From positions 1 to 12,892 of the forward strand of contig UZAE01013727.1 in NCBI GenBank assembly GCA_900617975.1: a stretch of DNA of 12,892 nucleotides, written 5' to 3'. Shown one piece after another: positions 6,830-12,892 of the stretch. Under the pieces are notes generated by a model. The model saw nothing but the letters and a program-made list of their open reading frames with translations. It was not told where the DNA came from and searched no databases. Each line of letters starts with the position of its first letter. Position 1 is the first letter of the stretch. The stretch is from Rodentolepis nana. Its lineage: Eukaryota > Platyhelminthes > Cestoda > Cyclophyllidea > Hymenolepididae. Made by a program: the position numbers and the translations under genes.

Positions 6830-8658
6830 TTATTTTTCGGCAATATGTACACTTGAGGAGGAGGGTCCAACTGTTTCCAGAAAGGCCTTGTAGATTGGGT
6901 CATCAGGGGGGCAAATCATGTCTGCAGCTCGACTGCGCTTTTTGTTCTAAAAGGGGAGAATAGCTATCTTTAGGAATTTCAAATCAGTTATGTAGCCAGG
7001 TGAACTATTGACATGTGGATTATTTTATCCTAAAAACCCTTAAGCTGGATAGAGCAAGCGCGTGTGGATGCGACCGAATGTGCACTTTCATATAACCATT
7101 CTGCATTCAAGGCTGCTCAGTTAAAGTGGTTCCATGAATCTAATCTTCAGAAGTAACATAAGGACGGGAAGAGCTTCGAAGTATAGCCATAGAGGCATAA
7201 TGTCATTAAAATAGCTCGATGGCGTTCAAACCACTACTGGCTGAATCATAACGACGACCACAAGAGGAAGCTATCTCTACCATCCAGTTGGTATTTCTTG
7301 ACCGCGTGTATAACAGCTGGACTTACCAAAGCGAATATGCAGGGGATTCGAGCAAGACAAGCAAACTCAGAGGCCTTAGGAGCAAGTCGGTATTTACAGT
7401 TTCGAACGTCGTCAATCCGCATTCTCTTAGGTTGCACTTCCGTATCATCATGATCGTCGTCCTCGCAATCATCACCCTTTTCAGCAATAGCTTCCATAAC
7501 TGTGGTGGCTACAGCAGACTGCTTTCGCTCCAATTCACCCCCAAAGTAAAGAGCGTCCAGGACGATCTTTATGTCTGCTGGCAGCAGAGGCACCTTGAAA
7601 GAAGGAAAAATTTTGCATTATGAATAGCAATACTCTTTCTTATATCATTCAACCTTTCCTGGGAATAATAATAATAATTCAGGGCTATTATGAATGCGGG
7701 GTCATATCGATTAGATACAATTATAAGATCCATGCAATGGTATCAGCTTAATCGTGGAAAGAATTTGAATAGAGAGAAAAGAAGAGCAGACCACATTTAA
7801 TTACAATGATGAAAATAAGATCGGGTTTTACCGCAAAAAATAGATTTATGTGAAGAACTTACTGTGCATAGTTTGGTGCTGATGATGAAGTTATGAATCT
7901 CCTCAACGGTCACGTAGGATGCATTTCTTCTCTTAAAGGGATCAGTGATCTTTGATGCAGTGTTGGCCTAAAATAAATTATTAAATAAGTCCATAGCAAC
8001 AATATATACATACCTTGTCGCCGATATACTTCAAACAAGCCGTCCTCAACATAGACACAAATTCGACATCAACTCCAGATTCTCCAGCAAACAGAGTATT
8101 AGCAGCTAGTGTTCTACTGGGTTCGAGTTCATAGAGTAGGTAAATCTTTTGTTTATTGCCAGCCATCACCGGTAATTCCTTAATCATCTTTCGCGCTATG
8201 AGTGACTTGAGTATTTTCGGCAGTTTTGTTTGCTGGATCTTGGTATCTACAGCAATGGTCCGCACAGTGGCACCATCATTGGCATTTTTGCGAATGCAAT
8301 TGTAGACAAGCTTTTCATCAAGATCCGTTAGGGATTTAATTTTTCTAATTTTGGACCATAAATAAACAGGAATAAGAATAACTTACTCAATGTTCTTAAT
8401 CGTTCGCAATTGCCAGGAAAGTGTTCGGTCGGCGTTTACCAAAACTTCTAGCTGCCCCTTCTTCTGCATGGTATTAAGAACAGGGAGAAGTTCAGTAACG
8501 GGTACATCGGGAAGTTGTTCCTCAAAATGCTTTTGAGTGACTGGTTCAGTGTTGGCAACTATGATTGCCATTATTCTAAAATATTTTGATAAAAATTTTC
8601 GTAAAACGTACTTGTCTGGCAACTTCAGTAGATTGATTCCCACTTTCGTGTCCTTCAT
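6830..8658 (-). CDS. POLR3F: DNA-directed RNA polymerase III subunit RPC6 (RPC39/Rpc34), six exons
   Basis: This subunit belongs to the Pol III-specific initiation subcomplex that, in other eukaryotes, contacts TFIIIB and opens promoters in the nucleus. Exons are 8658-8612, 8575-8387, 8344-8014, 7967-7863, 7593-7327 and 6946-6830. All junctions have GT-AG ends and give 351 codons plus TAA (6832-6830). The ATG at 8658 has an in-frame TAG nine bases upstream and A at -3. Two winged-helix regions cover roughly residues 14-75 and 83-150, with family-like blocks LVYNCIRKNANDGA and KQKIYLLYELEPSR. A third covers about 195-250 (VTVEEIHNFI, DIKIVLDALYFGGE). Compared with the human protein (316 aa) there is an acidic insert at 265-274 (eight of ten residues acidic) followed by basic PKRMRI. 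After RIPC (306-309) the C-terminal CxxCPxxxxC...C cluster motif is missing; the last exon encodes an unrelated-looking 38-residue tail. Introns are 36, 42, 46, 269 and 380 bp, growing 5' to 3'. Exons 1-5 are secure; the last exon is less certain. Confidence 0.92.
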
Positions 8659-8677
8659 TGTTAACTATAGCTTTAAA

Positions 8678-8689
8678 CTGAAAATAATT
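8678..8689 (-). promoter_or_regulatory. Splice acceptor 19 nt upstream of the POLR3F start codon
   Basis: On the minus strand AATTATTTTCAG ends at 8678, leaving a 19-nt untranslated leader before the ATG at 8658. This could be the end of a 5' UTR intron or a spliced-leader acceptor. An AUG supplied at this junction would be out of frame with the gene, so the genomic ATG at 8658 must be the start. Confidence 0.4.
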
Positions 8690-9533
8690 GGAGATATAAT
8701 ATATGAACAGTAATGGGACTTTCAGTAGATATCTCGTAATATTAAAGAATATGAAAGAAATTAGCAAAATACCGAGTAACGTACCAAGTGTCATAAAAGG
8801 GAATGGAATTACCGAATGAGAAATATAAAATATATCAAGCACACGTTCTATAGATAGACGACTGTGGCGCAATCTTTTAGGATATATTCAAAGTGCGAAT
8901 TAAGTATGGTTATTTAATTAATTCTCATAATTTGTGCTAGACCAGTAAATTTTCATTATTTTTAAATTTTATTTTTTTTGATTACATTAACACATGCGAT
9001 TAACATAAATGGGCAAAACACTCTGTATTTATAATATTTTTTTCAAATCAGCTGCTACTCTTATACTCTTATAATAAAAGTTTTGAATTGTATTTCAATA
9101 GTTACCTATGAAACTTAGTTAACTGAGCTTTTAATTGTTACTATATTTTTATATACTATAATAATTACATTAAATGTTGTTGTTGACAATGAAGATTCGT
9201 TTTAATTGCGGTATTGAAACCGCAAATAAGTTACTTTCCTTCATGAGCCTAGTATTAATTAAGATTAACTCAAAACAATTGTTCACTTAGTTTAGACCAT
9301 GAGGTCAATGTAAAATGGTAAGATTATGCCGTGTTTTGCTATTTTATCAATAAATGAATTAACTGAATCTTAAGTCTGTGTACATTTTTTTACGTATTAA
9401 TTAGAACTTAACCTTCTAATTGAATAGATGTACCATTTCGTTTCAAAAATGGCTGTTCCAATTTTCCAATTTCTAATGATAAAACATTTAAAATGACAAT
9501 AACTGAAATTTTTAATGCTTTTCATTTATATGA
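8681..9533. other. Upstream flank of POLR3F, no gene recognised
   Basis: This very AT-rich stretch should hold the POLR3F promoter, but I see no distinctive core-promoter pattern. One perfect hairpin stands out: TTGCGGT (9206-9212), a 6-nt loop, and ACCGCAA (9219-9225). A frame open across 8872-8576 overlaps POLR3F exon 1 but does not join exon 2 in frame, so I treat it as a shadow. Confidence 0.5.
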
Positions 9534-9734
9534 AAGTACGTACATAAAGATACCCACGAGAGCTGTGAGCTCGCAAATCACCTAATCCCTGTCAAATTTG
9601 ATGAGGACAAGATGGACACAATCTTTGAATTCATCACGAGCGTGAACGAATGTTCACCTTTAGGTCACGTGATTTTTCAATCATTCTTGTACCTTATTTA
9701 TATTTCCTTTTTCTTCACAACTTTGGTCTTATAA
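9534..9734 (+). other. Unrecognised open stretch, possible relic exon
   Basis: One plus frame is open for 66 codons between TGA (9531-9533) and TAA (9732-9734), with no initiating ATG at its beginning. The middle part (about 9552-9665) has a protein-like composition, including HLIPVKFDEDKMDTIFEF, and is richer in G and C than its flanks. The last third is hydrophobic and T-rich, probably intronic or random. I do not recognise a family. It could be an exon of an unseen gene, a relic or chance. Confidence 0.2.
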
Positions 9735-9779
9735 ATGGAAAGTATGTTGGCTGAATTCTTTATTCTTTCTCTTATAACC

Positions 9780-10022
9780 ACTTGCCTTGGTTGGTCCCAA
9801 TGGCTAAAGCAATCATTATAGGTAGCAGTCATCTGTTACATGGGCCCGTCTTCACAAAATCTGGCATGCCTATTTCCGATGGAATTTGATGTGCTTGTCC
9901 TAGAGACAATAGCTGGTGAGGTAGCTAACTATGTAATAGGAATATTAGGCATAGCACATATCAATAAACACCTGACGAATCGAAACACTGAAATGTTGAT
10001 AAACAAATGTTCCACTCAGTTT
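9780..10022 (+). pseudogene. Possible decayed histone H2A.Z-like fragment
   Basis: An open frame at 9840-10022 encodes EFDVLVLETIAGEV and, eleven residues after the last of these, AHINKHL. This recalls the C-terminal region of H2A.Z, where a E-x-D-x-L stretch is followed by TIAG and then I-x-HI-x-K-x-L. An extra eight or so codons would have to be inserted between the two blocks. Weak nucleotide similarity to the preceding H2A.Z helices may extend left to about 9780, but with gaps. No histone-fold core is readable, so at best this is a broken retrocopy. The match is short and could be chance. Confidence 0.22.
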
Positions 10023-11766
10023 TAAAAAAAACTTTCGGGATCGCATTCAAAGATGGATATCTAATGTATTGAATAAAATCTCTCTTTTGGCTGATATTGG
10101 CATTTGATTTACTTTTAACTAAGGTAACCGTTTCTTTAATTCGTTAACTGCAATCCTGTAGCACTTAATAACTAACCAATTTAAAGGTCTTCTCGGAGAA
10201 ATCGATAATTTGCCGTTTTAACAGAAACATTACTTTGACTGCCTTAACAGTCTAAATCTCCACATATATGCTGCCATTTAGATAAGCAGAATAATATCAA
10301 TGGTAATGCATTTTAGGTTTGTATAAATTTTAGCACAGCATAGGATCGTAAGAGAGGCTTGACCGCAAGTATGTATCCGGAAAGAAAGCAATTGAATATT
10401 TCGGGGTTAGATTGTAGGACAAGTGAGTGGGCCACATTTGCGAAGAGTACTGAGTCGCTGTTAGTACAATTTGAAGCTCAGCATATCGAAGATGGGAACT
10501 TGAGGAAAATCGATTAAGTAGATTAACAATAGATATGCACAAGTGAAAGTTAATAAAAATAAACCAGTGAACAACATGACTAACCATTCTCTCCTTGTGT
10601 CGAGTCAACCGTCGTTTGCCTTTTTACGTCTGTGAAGTCGAGCGTTCGATCTTCTTTGGGACGCACCACTTACATTAAATATCGTTAAGTATACCTATAA
10701 AAGGGAGTGATGGAATCGTTTCCCCACAAGTTTTTTTTGGGGGTTAGGGGGGGGGGCAGATTCAGTTTTACTACTCTTTATCCCATTAGTAAGGTCTCCG
10801 TGAAATCACCAATGTGGTAACCATACTTTGTGTTAGCGTAAAAAGATCATGTAACCAAGAGTATCTAGCGGATAATGTAAAAAGAATAATAATTAGTAAA
10901 TGAAAAACACCAACGTCTGACATCTGGGGTAATATAAATGCATAATACCAAAAAAATAACTACCAAGTTAATTAATGTACTCGTTGTAAATTATGGAATG
11001 ATCTGATAATGATTAATGGTAGCCAAATCATCGTAAGTTAGTCCATGGCAAGTAAGCTCTTTCTGACCTTTTTATTCGCTCAAAAATCACCTTATGGTGA
11101 TTACGCTGTCAGCTGTGGTTATTATCTTTTGACTAACAGTGCGAATCATCAATCATGGGTAATTCATGATTTCGAAATTATATTTGCGGAGACAAAGCGG
11201 GTCTCTTCCTGCTTTTACCATATTCGCCTTTTCAACAACAATAAAATGGTGTAAGTTGAAAGCAGATTAATCAATTCTATATTGTGACAGTCATTTGAAA
11301 AATCGATTTTTTTCAATGGTAAGCAAATCAAATTGTCCATATTTAACAACTTATAGACCACAATGCAGGGAAAAATTGTAGTTAGAAATTGAAAATCCTA
11401 AATGCGTTAAGTGCCACTCGAATGAAATCCGCACTTTGTCTATCCGTTACGTAAATTCACGCAAAGGTCTATTAAAACGCGACAAGCGTTTTGATTCCCA
11501 TTCGGTTTATATAAAAAACGAGAAAGGTGAATAAATAAAATAAGTTTGGTCCTTCATTGGAATAGTTCCGCATTTCCGCCCATTTTTAAACTGAGATTGA
11601 ATAAACAAACTTAGATACAAGAAGGTCGAAAAAATTTAACTAACATAAATACAGTCAAGTAAAATAATTAGCAACAAGTATCTATATTGTGGGCCATTTT
11701 TATAAAGGTTCGCCATTTTAGCCTTCCTATCAGGGAGAAATTTTATATAGAAATATTGATTTAATT
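10023..11766. other. Long non-coding AT-rich region
   Basis: No gene, RNA gene or repeat copy is recognised. Open frames at 10608-10330 (minus) and 11045-11254 (plus) have no recognisable domain, AT-driven composition and no supporting splice structure. The only striking local feature is the G-rich tract at 10739-10756. Confidence 0.5.
10739..10756 (+). repeat. G-rich tract (G5-TTA-G10) after a T8 run
   Basis: Eight T are followed by five G, TTA and ten G. It contains one TTAGGG, the telomere unit, but no array. It could support a two- or mixed-tier G-quadruplex; four clean GGG runs with loops do not fit. It is also a site prone to assembly error. Confidence 0.6.
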
Positions 11767-12073
11767 TTACCTCCACGTGGTGCACCCTGGGCAACGTATG
11801 CTCATGCGGCAAAATTGTCTATAAATCGGCAGTTGACTTCTGACTTCAAACTATCATGACCCCACGGTATGTCATATTAAACCACTTTCACAGTACTCAT
11901 CTTAAATTTCCTCTGCCTATGTGTCTGTCTGTCTCTTTTGCATATGTGAACCACTCTTGTGTTCCTCTTCTCCACTTTTTGTGACTTTGTCTGTTCCTCC
12001 CCTCTGTGAAGCCCGAAGTCAGCAAAAGGGCTAATGATAACTATCATAAAGCCTGACATTTGATATTAATAAA
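11767..12073 (-). repeat. Repeat copy C, slightly truncated at the head
   Basis: Read on the plus strand it starts within the head (TTACCTCCACGTGGTGCACC), lacks the outermost GGGGTGTGGGA seen in D and B, and ends with the tail core GCCTGACATTTGATAT. An AATAAA follows at 12068-12073. The inverted-repeat arm AGTTGACTTC is at 11831-11840; its partner near 12015-12023 is mutated (GAAGTCAGC). It is more diverged than A or B, suggesting an older insertion. Confidence 0.85.
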
Positions 12074-12555
12074 TCAATAAACTTTAACTTCACTCGTATA
12101 AATATCCTCTATCGGTATTTGCATATTTTAAACATGTATTAATAAGATATAGCATTTTTAAGCGAAGAATTGGATCAGGAACTGCCAGAAGTTAATTAAA
12201 TCAAAGCAAAATCCTTCGAAATTAACAAAATGAAGACCAATTTGCATTTGGAAGATAGTTATGAACTTGAGTTAAATTTTCCGGTTTTTTAGCATTGCCA
12301 AACCCATTCATTTTCTAGACAATAATATGTAACCGAAAACTTCCTTACAAAACCTCGTTAGTGGGAAAATTTTCGGATTTTTCCACTTTTCAAAGTTTAG
12401 AAAAGGTACATTTTTCACCTATGAAGGATTGACATCTGCAGGAAGCCTGGATGTTTTTTGATTGAATTTATCATGTCAGATGCACTGCCATTAAAAAATT
12501 AAAGGATCAACCTTTATCAAATTGATAACTAATTAATATCTATTTGGTTATTCTC
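12074..12555. other. Spacer between repeat copies C and D
   Basis: I see no gene, repeat copy or recognisable element in this AT-rich segment. Confidence 0.55.
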
Positions 12556-12892
12556 GGGGTGTGGGATTGACTTACCTCCTCGCGGTGCACCCTGGACAAC
12601 GTATAATCATACGGCAAAAAGTCTATTTACCGGCAGTTGACTTCTCACTTCAAAAAAAGTCTATTTACCGGCAGTTGACTTCTCACTTCAAACATTCATC
12701 ACCCCCACAGTATGTCATATTCGACCCCTACACAGTACTCATCTTACCCTTTCTGAGCCTTTGTGTCTGTTACAGTACTCATCTTACCCTTTCTGAGCCT
12801 TTGTGTCTGTCTGTCTCTTTAACACCTGTGAATCACTCTTCTATTAGCCCTCCCGAATACTCCTCACTTTGATGTTCCTCCTCCCCTCTGTG
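12556..12892 (-). repeat. Repeat copy D, cut by the window edge, with two tandem duplications
   Basis: It starts with the outer head GGGGTGTGGGATTGACTTAC and runs off the right edge before the tail. Two internal segments are doubled. One is a block of about 38 bp containing ACCGGCAGTTGACTTCTC (arms at 12635-12644 and 12673-12682). The other is a block containing ACAGTACTCATCTTACCC that ends in TTTGTGTCTGT. A long open frame through it on the plus strand results from these in-frame duplications and is not conserved in other copies. Confidence 0.85.

Noticed and set aside
7288..7623. 111-codon open frame on the plus strand
   Set aside because: It is antisense to POLR3F exon 5, which has clear family similarity and proper splice sites; the plus frame has none.
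7878..7892. CTGATGA core as in a hammerhead ribozyme
   Set aside because: It is coding DNA of POLR3F exon 4 (antisense), with no paired stems and no GAAA partner at a suitable distance.
8117..8131. GGGTTCGAGTTC, another B-box-like string
   Set aside because: It is the antisense of the POLR3F block encoding ELEPSR, with no tRNA structure nearby.
8576..8872. Minus-strand open frame of 98 codons upstream of POLR3F
   Set aside because: It overlaps exon 1 in another frame, reads through the 36-bp intron, and cannot join exon 2 in the RPC6 frame.
12561..12872. 103-codon open frame in repeat copy D
   Set aside because: It is produced by in-frame tandem duplications in a non-coding repeat and is not shared with other copies.

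Overview
The window looks like nuclear DNA of a flatworm, most likely a tapeworm. It is AT-rich, mostly non-coding, and holds two intron-bearing housekeeping genes. Five of the inferred introns are 36, 42, 46, 73 and 74 bp. As I recall, tapeworm introns cluster near 36 and 73 nt, and flatworms trans-splice a leader that ends in AUG; neither point could be checked here. The species is not determined.

Layout. Positions 1-3100 are non-coding and carry three copies of a roughly 320-bp dispersed repeat: E (edge fragment, minus), A (plus) and B (plus). A possible SURP-domain fragment follows at 3187-3300. The first confident gene is MRPL24 (mitochondrial large-subunit protein uL24m) on the plus strand, with exons 3515-3661, 5913-6134, 6209-6340 and 6414-6725. 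Its 2.25-kb first intron holds a dead mariner transposon with both terminal inverted repeats. The second gene is POLR3F (RNA polymerase III subunit RPC6) on the minus strand, with exons 8658-8612, 8575-8387, 8344-8014, 7967-7863, 7593-7327 and 6946-6830. The two genes converge with only 104 bp between their stop codons, so their mRNA 3' ends may overlap.

From 8680 to the right edge I find no confident gene. There is an unrecognised open stretch (9534-9734), a weak H2A.Z-like relic (about 9780-10022), a G-rich tract, and two more repeat copies, C and D, both minus and D cut by the window edge.

The two genes serve different machines, mitochondrial translation and Pol III transcription, and nothing suggests they are co-regulated beyond sharing a 3' border. 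The most notable points are: MRPL24 has no clear genomic ATG upstream but has a splice acceptor in the phase where a leader-supplied AUG would work; MRPL24 has a probable GC-AG intron; the predicted POLR3F C-terminus lacks the family's four-cysteine iron-sulphur motif; and the dispersed repeat family has conserved internal inverted repeats.
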